Part shown: positions 8,964 through 18,094 of the stretch, piece after piece | Position numbering within the stretch: the stretch's first letter is position 1 | How the letters are laid out: the number at the start of each line of letters is the position of its first letter | Assembly (NCBI GenBank): GCA_913060815.1 | Contig: CAJXSZ010000014.1 | Span: 1-64,000, forward strand | DNA length: 64,000 nt | Direction of reading: 5' to 3' | From: an uncultured Sulfitobacter sp. | Lineage (GTDB): Bacteria > Pseudomonadota > Alphaproteobacteria > Rhodobacterales > Rhodobacteraceae | Made by a program: the position numbers and the translations under genes | The notes under the pieces: generated by a model | Told to the model about the DNA's origin: nothing | The model's input: the letters and a program-made list of their open reading frames with translations, nothing else | Database searches by the model: none

Positions 8964-10358
8964 ATGGCTGAAACATCCTTTGATCTGATCGTTATCGGAG
9001 CAGGGCCAGGCGGCTATGTTGCCGCAATTCGCGCCGCACAGCTGGGCATGAAAGTCTGCATCATCGAGCGGGAAAATCTTGGTGGCATCTGCCTCAACTG
9101 GGGTTGTATTCCGACCAAAGCGATGCTGCGCTCATCAGAAGTTTTCCACCTCATGCACCGCGCCAAAGAGTTCGGCCTGAAAGCGGACGGGATCGACTAT
9201 GACCTCGACGCTGTGGTCAAGCGCAGCCGCAAAGTTGCAGGGCAATTGTCGGGGGGCATCGGCCATCTGATGAAGAAAAACAAGATCACTGTAGTGATGG
9301 GCGAAGCGACGATCCCTGCCAAGGGCAAGGTGAGCGTCAAGACCGACAAAGGCACCGAAGACCTGACCGCGAAAAATATCGTGCTGGCGACAGGCGCGCG
9401 CGCCCGCGAGCTTCCAGGGCTTGAGGCTGACGGCAAGCTTGTCTGGACCTATCGCCATGCGTTGCAGCCCGCACATATGCCCAAAAAGCTCTTGGTCATC
9501 GGATCGGGCGCCATCGGCATCGAATTCGCCAGCTTCTACAACACGCTGGGAGCAGACACGACTGTGGTTGAAGTCATGGACCGCGTGCTGCCCGTCGAGG
9601 ACGAAGAGATTTCCGCCTTCGCGAAGAAGTCATTCGAGAAGCAGGGCATGAAGATTATGCAAAAGGGGATGGTCAAAAAGCTCGACCGCGCTGGTGACAA
9701 GGTAACGGCCCATATCGAAGTGGGCGGGTCGGTAGAAAAGCATGAATTTGACACCGTGATCAGCGCCGTTGGCATTGTCGGCAATGTCGAAAACCTCGGG
9801 CTTGAGGCGCTGGGCGTCACGATTGACCGTACCCATGTGGTCACGGATGAATACTGCCGCACGGGTGTCGATGGTCTCTATGCGATCGGCGACATCGCTG
9901 GTGCGCCATGGCTTGCACATAAGGCCAGCCATGAAGGTGTCATGGTGGCCGAACTCATCGCAGGCAAGCACGCACACCCCGTCAAACCCGAAAGCATTGC
10001 AGGCTGCACCTACTGCCACCCGCAGGTGGCTTCTGTGGGCTATACGGAGGCCAAAGCCAAAGAGTTGGGCTTTGACGTCAAGGTCGGCCGTTTTCCCTTC
10101 ATCGGCAATGGCAAGGCCATCGCACTTGGCGAAGAGAACGGCATGATCAAAACGGTCTTTGATGCAAAAACGGGCGAGCTTCTGGGCGCGCATATGATTG
10201 GTGCGGAAGTGACCGAACTTATTCAGGGATATGTGGTGGGCCGCCAGCTTGAGACGACCGAAGAAGACCTGATGAACACCGTCTTCCCGCATCCGACCTT
10301 GTCGGAAATGATGCACGAGAGCGTGCTCGACGCCTATGACAAAGTCATCCACATGTAG
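8964..10358 (+). CDS. lpdA: Dihydrolipoyl dehydrogenase (E3)
   Basis: 464 residues, full-length flavoprotein disulfide reductase that reoxidises the lipoyl groups of 2-oxoacid dehydrogenase or glycine cleavage complexes with NAD. Seen: the N-terminal FAD motif VIGAGPGGYVAAI (residues 10-22), the redox-active C43/C48 in GGICLNWGCIPTK, the NAD-binding motif VIGSGAIGIEFASFY, the second FAD motif YAIGDIAGAPWLAHKA, and the C-terminal His-Glu pair in HPTLSEMMHESVLDA. It stands alone without E1/E2 genes, so which complex it serves is not clear. A perfect inverted repeat lies just upstream. Confidence 0.96.
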   Translation: MAETSFDLIVIGAGPGGYVAAIRAAQLGMKVCIIERENLGGICLNWGCIPTKAMLRSSEVFHLMHRAKEFGLKADGIDYDLDAVVKRSRKVAGQLSGGIGHLMKKNKITVVMGEATIPAKGKVSVKTDKGTEDLTAKNIVLATGARARELPGLEADGKLVWTYRHALQPAHMPKKLLVIGSGAIGIEFASFYNTLGADTTVVEVMDRVLPVEDEEISAFAKKSFEKQGMKIMQKGMVKKLDRAGDKVTAHIEVGGSVEKHEFDTVISAVGIVGNVENLGLEALGVTIDRTHVVTDEYCRTGVDGLYAIGDIAGAPWLAHKASHEGVMVAELIAGKHAHPVKPESIAGCTYCHPQVASVGYTEAKAKELGFDVKVGRFPFIGNGKAIALGEENGMIKTVFDAKTGELLGAHMIGAEVTELIQGYVVGRQLETTEEDLMNTVFPHPTLSEMMHESVLDAYDKVIHM

Positions 10359-10367
10359 GTGGGCGCT

Positions 10368-10721
10368 ATGCAGCGTCTGATTTGTGTTGCGCGTGTGGAC
10401 GGGCCGTTTGCCTCGGCACTTGTGCAGGCAAAGCTGGGTGGCGCGGGCATTTGGTCGTCTGTGGATATGTTTCACATGGCGACCAACCATTCCCATTGCG
10501 CCATTGCCTTTGGCGGCGCAAAGGTGGAGGTACTGGAGAAAGATGCACAGGAGGCCGCGGACCTGCTTGCCGACGGGCCTGCACTTGTCTCAACTGGCCT
10601 GCGTGGCTGGCGCATGCTTTTGATGATTTTTGTTTTGTTTCAGACCGCTGCAGGCCCAAGCCCCTTCGCGGTATACCTGCAGCGACCTCAAAGGCACGCG
10701 CAAGTCAAACCGTCTTCCTGA
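10368..10721 (+). CDS. DUF2007 domain protein with membrane segment
   Basis: 117 residues starting at ATG 10368, nine bases after the lpdA stop. The first 70 residues (LICVARVDGPFASALVQAKL, then WSSVDMFHMATNHSHCAIAFGG and KVEVLEKDAQEAADLLA) have the alternating pattern of a DUF2007 putative signal-transducing domain. A hydrophobic stretch near 84-95 (LLMIFVLFQTAAG) could be a membrane helix. Function unknown; close spacing suggests co-transcription with lpdA. The C-terminal 25 residues look low-confidence, and the downstream methyltransferase reading frame begins shortly after. Confidence 0.65.
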   Translation: MQRLICVARVDGPFASALVQAKLGGAGIWSSVDMFHMATNHSHCAIAFGGAKVEVLEKDAQEAADLLADGPALVSTGLRGWRMLLMIFVLFQTAAGPSPFAVYLQRPQRHAQVKPSS

Positions 10722-10749
10722 CTTGCTGCAGACAGGGCTGGACCGCCTT

Positions 10750-11337
10750 ATGCCCCGCTGCCATACTCAACCCATGGTAAGCATCAATCGCGTCGTCATG
10801 GGGCCTGCGTCCCGCAAAATGATACAGGAACTCAAGCCGCACCGCCTCAAAGTGGCCGAGATTTCGGGCCACTACGGGACCCAATTCGCATTCAAGAGCT
10901 ATGAGCAGTTCCGCTATCCCGAATATGACATCTGCGCGGGCCCCTATATCGACCCCGAGACGGGAAAGCCGCGCAAATTCGACCTCATCCTCGCCAATCA
11001 GGTGTGGGAACACCTCGACCGTCCCTATCTTGCCACCAAACATGTGCGGCAGATGCTCAAAAAAGGGGGCAAGTTCTGGGTCGCGGTGCCGTTCTATGTG
11101 CCGTTTCATGCGGCGCCTATGGATAATTCCCGCTGGTCCGCGCGGGGTCTCAAGAACCTGCTCATTGAATGCGGGTTTGAGGAGCATTTGATCCAGTCCT
11201 TCCAATGGGGCAACCGCCACGTCGCGATGCGCAACATGGAAGAGGACTGGCCACCTGATTATATCGAGGGCGAGGATGACATCGAGGATGACCCGATGTT
11301 CCCCATCTGCGCTTGGGCCATGGCTGAGCGCAGCTGA
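10750..11337 (+). CDS. Class I SAM-dependent methyltransferase-like protein
   Basis: 195 residues from ATG 10750. Central features match the C-terminal half of a Rossmann methyltransferase: FDLILANQVWEHLDRPYLA (motif like the acidic-loop/strand 4 region), then VRQMLKKGGKFWVAVPFYV (strand 5). The N-terminal glycine-rich SAM loop is weak (KVAEISGHYGT). The tail is strongly acidic (EGEDDIEDDP). The ATG at 10750 avoids overlap with the DUF2007 gene; a longer frame extends back to 10630 and an ATG at 10774 is an alternative. The stop overlaps the next start (TGATG), so it shares a transcript with the MFS gene. Substrate unknown. Confidence 0.75.
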   Translation: MPRCHTQPMVSINRVVMGPASRKMIQELKPHRLKVAEISGHYGTQFAFKSYEQFRYPEYDICAGPYIDPETGKPRKFDLILANQVWEHLDRPYLATKHVRQMLKKGGKFWVAVPFYVPFHAAPMDNSRWSARGLKNLLIECGFEEHLIQSFQWGNRHVAMRNMEEDWPPDYIEGEDDIEDDPMFPICAWAMAERS

Positions 11338-12491
11338 TGGCAGGGTCATGGCCGCTGATCATAGCGCTTTGGGGCGCAGGGTTGGGCGCGGCTGCGCAAT
11401 ATGCCAAGTTTGCAGTCCTTTACGATTTGCTGGGAGGAATCTACCCCGAGGCAGGCGCGGTTTTGGGCTGGCTTGTTTCCCTTATTGGATTTGTCGGCAT
11501 CGGCTTTGGCGCTGTGGCCGCAATGATTGTGGCGCGCATCCGCTTTCGCCGCGCCTTGCTTGCTGCCCTCTGGCTTGGTGCTGTGGTGTCACTTGGCCAG
11601 GCGTTTTTGCCGCCATTGTCTGTCATGTTGGCGCTGCGCTTTGTTGAAGGGGTCTCGCACCTCGCACTTGTGGTCGCGGCCCCGACACTTATCGCGCAAA
11701 TCGCCACCGAACCGCAGCGCGGGCTGGCGCTGACCCTGTGGGGGACGTTCTTTGGTGTGGCCTTCGCGGTGATGGCATGGTTCGGGCGGCCCTTTGCCGT
11801 GGTGCTGGGTGTTCCGGCGTTGTTCATGGTCCACGGCGCTTACATGGCCGCTTGCGCGCTTTATCTCAGCGCGCGTTTGCGCCGTTTGCCGCCACAGGAC
11901 GCAGCCCCGCCGTTGTCGCTGACATCAATCGTTGCCGTCCACCGCGCAATCTATTCCTCGGCAAGGTTGGCGGCGCCAGCAGTAGGCTGGCTGTTCTATA
12001 CTTTCTGCTTTGTCTCAATCCTGACAGTGTTGCCGCCCTATCTTGATCCAGCGCAGCGCGGCCTTGTGATCGGGGCAATGCCGATCATCAGTATCGCAGT
12101 GTCCATGACGCTAGGCGTAGCCATGCTTAGAGTAATGAGCGCGGTGCCCGTCATCATGATCGGGTTTGCAGGCAGTGCACTATGCATGATCTGGCTCATG
12201 GCAGTTCCGGCTGGCGTGCTGGCCTGCCTAACGCTCGCGGGCATGATGGGTCTGATACAAGGGGCCAGCTTTGCCGCTGTGCCAGAGCTGAACACTGACC
12301 GCACGACACAAGCAGAGGCCAACGGTGCGATGGCGCAATTGGGCAATCTCGGGAATACGCTGGGTACGCCGGCTATGGCCTTTGCTCTGACGGGGTGGGG
12401 GTATCCCGCCATGCCGCTGATCGCGGGTATCGCATTCGGACTGGGGCTGCTCGCCCACCTGTTTCTTGCGAGGCTGCGCAGAAAGATGTGA
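11337..12491 (+). CDS. MFS transporter
   Basis: 384 residues with about twelve membrane helices and the alternating hydrophobic/basic loop pattern of the major facilitator superfamily (for example MIVARIRFRRALLAAL after helix 2 and LSARLRRLPPQDAAP in the central loop). It belongs to the drug/metabolite-efflux-like branch by general look; no substrate-defining residues are recognisable. Translation is coupled to the methyltransferase-like gene by a 1-nt TGATG overlap, so the two may act on the same compound, which is inference. uvrA starts 81 bp downstream. Confidence 0.82.
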   Translation: MAGSWPLIIALWGAGLGAAAQYAKFAVLYDLLGGIYPEAGAVLGWLVSLIGFVGIGFGAVAAMIVARIRFRRALLAALWLGAVVSLGQAFLPPLSVMLALRFVEGVSHLALVVAAPTLIAQIATEPQRGLALTLWGTFFGVAFAVMAWFGRPFAVVLGVPALFMVHGAYMAACALYLSARLRRLPPQDAAPPLSLTSIVAVHRAIYSSARLAAPAVGWLFYTFCFVSILTVLPPYLDPAQRGLVIGAMPIISIAVSMTLGVAMLRVMSAVPVIMIGFAGSALCMIWLMAVPAGVLACLTLAGMMGLIQGASFAAVPELNTDRTTQAEANGAMAQLGNLGNTLGTPAMAFALTGWGYPAMPLIAGIAFGLGLLAHLFLARLRRKM

Positions 12492-12572
12492 TGTTTATGC
12501 TTTGTTCACCATTAGCCATTGGAGAATCCCGACACCGCACCTATGTGTTGTGAGAACTATGGGGGTGGCACT

Positions 12573-15443
12573 ATGGCCGAGCTAAAGAATATCGAAGTAC
12601 GCGGCGCGCGCGAACATAATCTCAAAAGCATCGACGTGGATATTCCACGCGACCAGCTGGTTGTTATTACAGGCCTGTCAGGCTCTGGAAAGTCGAGCCT
12701 CGCTTTCGATACGATCTATGCCGAGGGGCAGCGCCGCTATGTCGAAAGCCTCAGCGCCTATGCCCGCCAATTCCTTGATATGATGCAGAAACCCGATGTG
12801 GATCACATCTCGGGTCTTAGCCCTGCCATCTCGATCGAGCAGAAAACTACCTCGAAGAACCCACGCTCCACCGTAGGCACTGTGACCGAAATCTACGACT
12901 ACATGCGCCTGCTGTTTGCGCGTGTCGGCACGCCGTATTCCCCTGCAACGGGGCTGCCCATTGATGCCCAACAGGTGCAGGACATGGTCGACCGCATCAT
13001 GGCGATGGAAGAGGGGACGCGCGCTTATTTGCTGGCCCCGATCATCCGCGACCGCAAGGGCGAGTATAAAAAAGAGTTTCTCGAGCTGCGCAAAACCGGC
13101 TTTCAGCGGGTCAAAGTCAACGGCGAGTTCTATGAATTGGACGAGCCGCCCACGCTGGACAAGAAATTCCGCCATGACATCGACGTGGTCGTAGACCGTA
13201 TCGTTGTGCGCGAGGGGCTCGAGACGCGGCTCGCAGATAGCTTGCGCACAGCACTCGATCTTGCGGACGGCATCGCCATTCTCGAGACCGCACCGAGCGA
13301 GGGGGAGCCTGAGCGCTTTACCTTCTCTGAAAAGTTCGCCTGTCCCGTCAGCGGCTTCACTATCCCCGAGATCGAGCCGCGCTTGTTCTCGTTCAACGCG
13401 CCTTTCGGGGCCTGCCCAAGCTGTGACGGTCTGGGCAAGGAGCTGTTCTTTGACGAGCGTCTCGTGGTGCCCGATCAGAACCTGAAGATCTATGATGGTG
13501 CTTTGGCGCCGTGGCGCAAGGGTAAGTCCCCATACTTCAAGCAGACCATCGAGGCGATTGCGAAGCATTACGGTTTCAGCCAGAACGCCAAATGGAAAGA
13601 TATCGACCCGAAAATTCAGAAGGTCTTCCTCTACGGCTCTGGCAAGGAAGAGATCAAATTCCGCTATGACGAGGGCGGCCGCGTCTATGAGGTGAGCCGT
13701 GTGTTCGAAGGCGTGATCCCGAACATGGAGCGCCGCTATCGCGAGACGGACAGCAACTGGATCCGCGAAGAATTCGAACGCTACCAAAACAACCGCGCTT
13801 GTGCGACATGCGAGGGCTACCGCCTGCGACCAGAAGCTTTGGCTGTGAAGATCGGCAAGGGCGATCATCTGCTGCACGCGGGCCAAGTTGTGCAAATGTC
13901 TATCCGTGAAGCGTGGGACTGGACAAATGAAGTGCCCGATGCGCTGACGCCCCAAAAGAACGAGATTGCGAAGGCGATCCTGAAGGAAATTCGGGAGCGT
14001 CTTGGGTTCTTGAATAATGTTGGATTAGAGTATCTTACACTCGCACGTTCAAGTGGTACTTTAAGTGGCGGCGAGAGCCAGCGCATCCGATTGGCATCGC
14101 AAATCGGCTCTGGTCTGACAGGGGTGCTTTACGTCCTCGACGAGCCTTCCATTGGTCTGCATCAGCGTGACAATGACCGTTTGCTGCTGACGCTGAAGAA
14201 CCTGCGCGATCAAGGTAATACGGTAATCGTGGTGGAACACGACGAGGAAGCGATCCGCGAGGCCGACTATGTCTTTGACATTGGACCGGGCGCAGGGGTG
14301 CACGGGGGCCAAGTTGTGAGCCACGGCACACCAGAGCATGTCGCCAGCGATCCCAACTCGCTCACGGGGATGTATCTGACAGGAAAGCGTGAGATTGAGG
14401 TTCCTGCAAAACGCCGCAAGGGGAACAAGAAGAAGATTCAAGTGGTCAAAGCTACAGGGAACAACCTGCAAAACGTGACGGTGGACTTTCCACTGGCCAA
14501 GTTTGTTTGCGTGACAGGCGTGTCGGGCGGGGGCAAATCCACGCTCACCATTGAGACTTTGTTCAAAACCGCCTCGATGAACCTCAACGGTGCGCGTCAG
14601 ACACCGGCCCCCTGTGAAACGATCAAGGGTCTTGAGCATCTCGACAAAGTCATCGACATTGATCAGCGTCCCATCGGCCGCACGCCGCGCTCCAACCCCG
14701 CAACTTACACAGGCGCCTTCACCCCCATCCGCGACTGGTTCGCAGGGCTGCCCGAAGCCAAAGCGCGCGGCTACAAGCCCGGCCGCTTCAGCTTTAACGT
14801 TAAAGGCGGGCGCTGTGAGGCCTGTCAGGGCGATGGTGTCATCAAAATCGAAATGCACTTCCTCCCCGACGTTTATGTCGAGTGTGAAACCTGCAAGGGC
14901 GCGCGCTATAACCGCGAGACGCTTGAGATCAAATTCAAGGGCAAGAGCATCGCCGATGTCCTCGATATGACTGTCGAGGATGCGCAGACGTTCTTTACTG
15001 CTGTTCCCTCGATCCGTGAGAAAATGGATGCGCTGATGCGCGTGGGGCTGGGCTATATCAAGGTTGGCCAGCAGGCGACGACGCTGTCAGGCGGTGAGGC
15101 GCAGCGCGTGAAGCTCTCCAAGGAGCTGAGCAAGCGCTCCACAGGTCGAACGCTCTATATTCTTGATGAACCGACGACGGGCCTGCATTTCGAGGATGTG
15201 CGCAAGTTGTTGGAAGTGCTTCACGAATTGGTTGATCAGGGCAATTCTGTCATCGTGATCGAGCATAACCTCGACGTGGTCAAAACTGCCGACCACATCA
15301 TCGACATTGGCCCCGAGGGCGGCGATGGCGGCGGACAGGTGGTCGCCAAAGGCACTCCAGAGCAGGTGGCGGAGGTCGAGGGCAGCTACACAGGCAAATA
15401 CCTCAAACCCATGCTGATGCCCCGCAAGGTGGCGGCTGAATAG
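12573..15443 (+). CDS. uvrA: Excinuclease ABC subunit A
   Basis: 956 residues from ATG 12573, preceded by GGGGGTGG. UvrA dimers scan DNA for bulky damage and load UvrB in nucleotide excision repair. Both ABC modules are visible: Walker [10 protein letters not shown] (residues 34-42) and a second [13 protein letters not shown] signatures [12 protein letters not shown] and [11 protein letters not shown], with Walker [11 protein letters not shown] and [10 protein letters not shown]. The zinc-binding insertions are present (C-rich CPVSGF...CPSCDG and CEACQGDG...[10 protein letters not shown]). An earlier in-frame ATG at 12519 has no ribosome site. Only half of an alphaproteobacterial LexA box (GTTC at 12504) is seen, so SOS control is not supported. 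Confidence 0.98.
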   Translation: MAELKNIEVRGAREHNLKSIDVDIPRDQLVVITGLSGSGKSSLAFDTIYAEGQRRYVESLSAYARQFLDMMQKPDVDHISGLSPAISIEQKTTSKNPRSTVGTVTEIYDYMRLLFARVGTPYSPATGLPIDAQQVQDMVDRIMAMEEGTRAYLLAPIIRDRKGEYKKEFLELRKTGFQRVKVNGEFYELDEPPTLDKKFRHDIDVVVDRIVVREGLETRLADSLRTALDLADGIAILETAPSEGEPERFTFSEKFACPVSGFTIPEIEPRLFSFNAPFGACPSCDGLGKELFFDERLVVPDQNLKIYDGALAPWRKGKSPYFKQTIEAIAKHYGFSQNAKWKDIDPKIQKVFLYGSGKEEIKFRYDEGGRVYEVSRVFEGVIPNMERRYRETDSNWIREEFERYQNNRACATCEGYRLRPEALAVKIGKGDHLLHAGQVVQMSIREAWDWTNEVPDALTPQKNEIAKAILKEIRERLGFLNNVGLEYLTLARSSGTLSGGESQRIRLASQIGSGLTGVLYVLDEPSIGLHQRDNDRLLLTLKNLRDQGNTVIVVEHDEEAIREADYVFDIGPGAGVHGGQVVSHGTPEHVASDPNSLTGMYLTGKREIEVPAKRRKGNKKKIQVVKATGNNLQNVTVDFPLAKFVCVTGVSGGGKSTLTIETLFKTASMNLNGARQTPAPCETIKGLEHLDKVIDIDQRPIGRTPRSNPATYTGAFTPIRDWFAGLPEAKARGYKPGRFSFNVKGGRCEACQGDGVIKIEMHFLPDVYVECETCKGARYNRETLEIKFKGKSIADVLDMTVEDAQTFFTAVPSIREKMDALMRVGLGYIKVGQQATTLSGGEAQRVKLSKELSKRSTGRTLYILDEPTTGLHFEDVRKLLEVLHELVDQGNSVIVIEHNLDVVKTADHIIDIGPEGGDGGGQVVAKGTPEQVAEVEGSYTGKYLKPMLMPRKVAAE

Positions 15444-15489
15444 GACGCGGCGTCAATTTCGCTAAATCCAACCCTTTGGTCAGAATGTC

Positions 15490-15513
15490 GCATCCCGCCA
15501 AGACGCGGGATGC
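15490..15513 (+). terminator. Strong hairpin after uvrA
   Basis: GCATCCCGC (15490-15498), six-base loop, GCGGGATGC (15505-15513): a perfect 9-bp stem 47 bp after the uvrA stop, followed by CTATTTAC rather than a clean T tract. It may end uvrA transcription or sit in the leader of the next small gene. Confidence 0.5.
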
Positions 15514-15550
15514 CTATTTACATCTCAACCAATTCAGGAAGGGTGCTGAC

Positions 15551-15796
15551 ATGACCTCATATTCGACCAACTCCGCCACGCAGCGAAGCTCCTTGACGTG
15601 GACGGCCAAGCTTGCGACGCGCTTCAAGGCGCAGACAAAAACGGTCGAGTTTCGAATAATGACGGTTATTTTGGCCGCTCTGATGCTGTGGGTGGCAGCG
15701 ATTGTTACTTTCGGCTATCCAGCGCTCATCCTTGTCGCACTTACCATGGTGCCGATCATTTTTGTCTGCCTAATGCTTATAACCGTCGGGAAATAG
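15551..15796 (+). CDS. Small membrane protein, unknown
   Basis: 81 residues from ATG 15551, chosen because AGGAAGGGTGCTGAC gives a strong ribosome site; a longer frame from 15476 lacks one. The first 35 residues are polar and Ser/Thr/Lys rich (MTSYSTNSATQRSSLTWTAK), followed by two closely spaced hydrophobic segments (about 38-55 and 58-78: IMTVILAALMLWVAAIVTF and YPALILVALTMVPIIFVCLM). It ends VGK. No family is recognised. It is convergent with the MmgE/PrpD gene, the stops lying 4 bp apart. Confidence 0.6.
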   Translation: MTSYSTNSATQRSSLTWTAKLATRFKAQTKTVEFRIMTVILAALMLWVAAIVTFGYPALILVALTMVPIIFVCLMLITVGK

Positions 15797-15800
15797 CGGG

Positions 15801-17138
15801 TCAGGGCGCACTTAGGCACAGAGTAAGCAGGCGGCTAAAATCGCCTGCGTCCAAAGTGTCAAATCGGCCCGACAAATCCTCCAGTTCCGCTGCCCGTGCC
15901 TCCCCCAGAACGGGGTCTGCAAACAGGTGAAACTTGTCCGATATTTGCGCATCGCTCAGGGGATCGTCCCTGTCACCGCGCGGTGATCGGGGCGCGGATG
16001 TAAACACTTGTCCGTATGTCGTATGCAGTGTCACTTCCGCCCAGCGTTTGCCCACTGAAATCCTTGTATAGTGGTCATCGTCTATCAACTGCGTCGCCGT
16101 GCTGATCCGCAAAATCTCGGGGTCACGCAGTGTCTCGGGCTGCAGTTCTGCCACGCCAATCTGGCCCCGCACAATCATACAGGCAACTGGAAAGGCGATG
16201 GAATAGCTGAACTCGTCCAGCGTCTTGGGCCTGTGGCCTGCCAGCCGCGTCGCATGGTGAAAGGTCCTGATGTCCACGCGCGTCACATCCGGGGCCGCAA
16301 GATTATGCGCCGCCATGAGATCCGCGGCCGCATCAATCGACGGATGCGCCCAACGACAGCAAGGGTAGGGCTTATAGCTGGTGTCCTCAACGGTGCGCCA
16401 CGCCGATCCGAGGTCTTCCCAGAATTCGGGCGCCTGCTCACAGGTCAGGGCAGGCGCGCCCGTAAATCCTTCTGCCGCCAGATAGGCCGCTGTAACCCCT
16501 GACGGCGCGCCCCATCCAACCCCATCGCGCAGCATCGTAGGGTGGTCAATGCAGCGCATCATCTGGCTGCGGGGGCCATGAAATTCGCCAATCCCCGCCG
16601 CGTGGCGGATATGCGCCTCGGACAGATCCAACCCTCGGGCAATCGCCACTGCGACCCCTGTGGAGGTCCAAGCCCCCGAGGTGTGATAGTCCGCGCAGGT
16701 TGCGTGCTGCGCGAGCCCCGCGCGGTAGCTTACCTCATAGGCAATCGCGAGCCAGACGGCGAATTCCTGCCCCGTGACGGGCCGCTCCACCGCATCGGCA
16801 AAGGCCAAAAGCGCGGGAAAGACTGCCGATCCCGCGTGGCCCTTGCCGGGCGAGGTCGTGTCATGTGCATCGACCGCATCAACTGTGAAAGCGCCCGCCA
16901 TGGCTGCACCCACTGGGCTGACCTTGCCACCATGGAGAATAATCCGCGCCCCGCCGGCATGCCCCGCACCGAAAAGCGCCAAGGCACCGCGTCGCGCGAT
17001 ATCTGCCATCTCGGTCGTAGAGGCGACCGCTGCAGTGCCCATCGTATCGGTAAAGGAGCGGCGCAGCGTCCACAGGACATCCTGCGGGAGGGCATCATAC
17101 GTCAGCTTACGGGCGAATGCTTCAAAGGGCAGGGGCAT
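15801..17138 (-). CDS. MmgE/PrpD family protein
   Basis: 445 residues with the MmgE/PrpD fold, the family of 2-methylcitrate dehydratase (PrpD) and cis-aconitate decarboxylase. Landmarks: LRRSFTDTMGTAAVAS near the N-terminus, AFTVDAVDAHDTTSPGKGHAGS with the conserved D/H of the active-site region, HYTSGAWTSTGVAVA-like text (YHTSGAWTSTGVAVAIARG) and YKPYPCCRWAHPSIDAA. Many members in proteobacteria act on unknown carboxylic acids, so the substrate is not called. It is 70 bp downstream of mmsB on the same strand and may belong to the valine/propionyl-CoA cluster, but a separate role is equally possible. Confidence 0.85.
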   Translation of the reverse strand: MPLPFEAFARKLTYDALPQDVLWTLRRSFTDTMGTAAVASTTEMADIARRGALALFGAGHAGGARIILHGGKVSPVGAAMAGAFTVDAVDAHDTTSPGKGHAGSAVFPALLAFADAVERPVTGQEFAVWLAIAYEVSYRAGLAQHATCADYHTSGAWTSTGVAVAIARGLDLSEAHIRHAAGIGEFHGPRSQMMRCIDHPTMLRDGVGWGAPSGVTAAYLAAEGFTGAPALTCEQAPEFWEDLGSAWRTVEDTSYKPYPCCRWAHPSIDAAADLMAAHNLAAPDVTRVDIRTFHHATRLAGHRPKTLDEFSYSIAFPVACMIVRGQIGVAELQPETLRDPEILRISTATQLIDDDHYTRISVGKRWAEVTLHTTYGQVFTSAPRSPRGDRDDPLSDAQISDKFHLFADPVLGEARAAELEDLSGRFDTLDAGDFSRLLTLCLSAP

Positions 17139-17208
17139 CGGAGGGTCCTCGGCTTGTTACCCCTCCATCCTATGCTGCATACGTGCGCAAAAATGCCCGA
17201 TTACGACA

Positions 17209-18093
17209 TCAGTTGCCGCGGCTGCGCGCCGCCAGTCGAGGGAGCATGGCGGAAAAATCGCGGCCCCTGCCGTCCTCTTCCTCGACGAACTGTGCATAAA
17301 GCGCGCGTGCCAGAGCGCCCATGGGCGTGTCCGCATCGACAGCTTCGGCCGCCTGTTGGCTCAGACCCAGATCCTTAAGCATCAATTCGGCGGCAAAACC
17401 GGGGGTGTAGTCATTATCCGCAGGGGAGGTCGGCCCGACGCCCGGCGCGGGGCAGTAGGCGTTCATAGACCAGCTATAGCCAGAGGAGGTGCTGACCACG
17501 TCAAACATCTTCTGACGCTCAAGCCCGAGTTTGTCGGCCAGAGCGAAGGCCTCGCAGGTGGCGATCATCGTCGCACCGAGGATCATGTTGTTGCAGATTT
17601 TCGCCGCCTGACCCGCGCCGGCATCACCGCAATGCACTGTCTTTTGGCCCATGATGTCAAAGAGGGGCGCCGCCGCGTTGAATGATGGCTCACTCCCGCC
17701 CGCCATGAACGTCAACGTGCCGCCCGCAGCGCCACCAACGCCGCCAGAAACGGGGGCGTCCACAAAACCAAGACCCATGCTTGCAGCCGATGCGCCGACA
17801 TCCCGCGCACTCTCCACATCCACAGTCGAGCAATCGATGAGCGTGGCACCGGCCTTCATTGAGGGCAGAACATCCGCTGCGACAGCACGCAGGATATCCC
17901 CGTTCGGCAGCATCGTAATCACGAAATCGGCGCCCGCACAGGCATCCTGAACAGTGCTGGCAACTGCAACACCGTCGGCCGTCGTTCCAGCGGTATCAAA
18001 TCCCGTGACTGTGTGGCCAGCAGCAGCAAGGTTGTGTGCCATGGGGGCGCCCATATTACCCAGCCCGATAAATCCGATTTTGTAAGTGCTCAT
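17209..18093 (-). CDS. mmsB: 3-hydroxyisobutyrate dehydrogenase
   Basis: 294 residues from ATG 18093, preceded by AAGGAAGCTTAAG; the frame runs further upstream but without a start site. The enzyme oxidises 3-hydroxyisobutyrate to methylmalonate semialdehyde with NAD in valine breakdown. Seen: Rossmann motif GFIGLGNMGAPMAHNLAAAG near the start, the substrate-binding DAPVSGGVGGAAGGTLTFM, and the catalytic lysine in AGQAAKICNNMILG. The start codon is separated from the preceding gene's stop by one base, fitting a polycistronic valine operon (mmsA, acyl-CoA dehydrogenase, hydrolase, mmsB). Confidence 0.95.
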   Translation of the reverse strand: MSTYKIGFIGLGNMGAPMAHNLAAAGHTVTGFDTAGTTADGVAVASTVQDACAGADFVITMLPNGDILRAVAADVLPSMKAGATLIDCSTVDVESARDVGASAASMGLGFVDAPVSGGVGGAAGGTLTFMAGGSEPSFNAAAPLFDIMGQKTVHCGDAGAGQAAKICNNMILGATMIATCEAFALADKLGLERQKMFDVVSTSSGYSWSMNAYCPAPGVGPTSPADNDYTPGFAAELMLKDLGLSQQAAEAVDADTPMGALARALYAQFVEEEDGRGRDFSAMLPRLAARSRGN

Positions 18094-18094
18094 C

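Noticed and set aside
12492-12572. LexA/SOS box ahead of uvrA
   Set aside because: The alphaproteobacterial box is GTTC-N7-GTTC. Only one half (GTTC at 12504-12507) is present; seven bases later the sequence reads GCCA.
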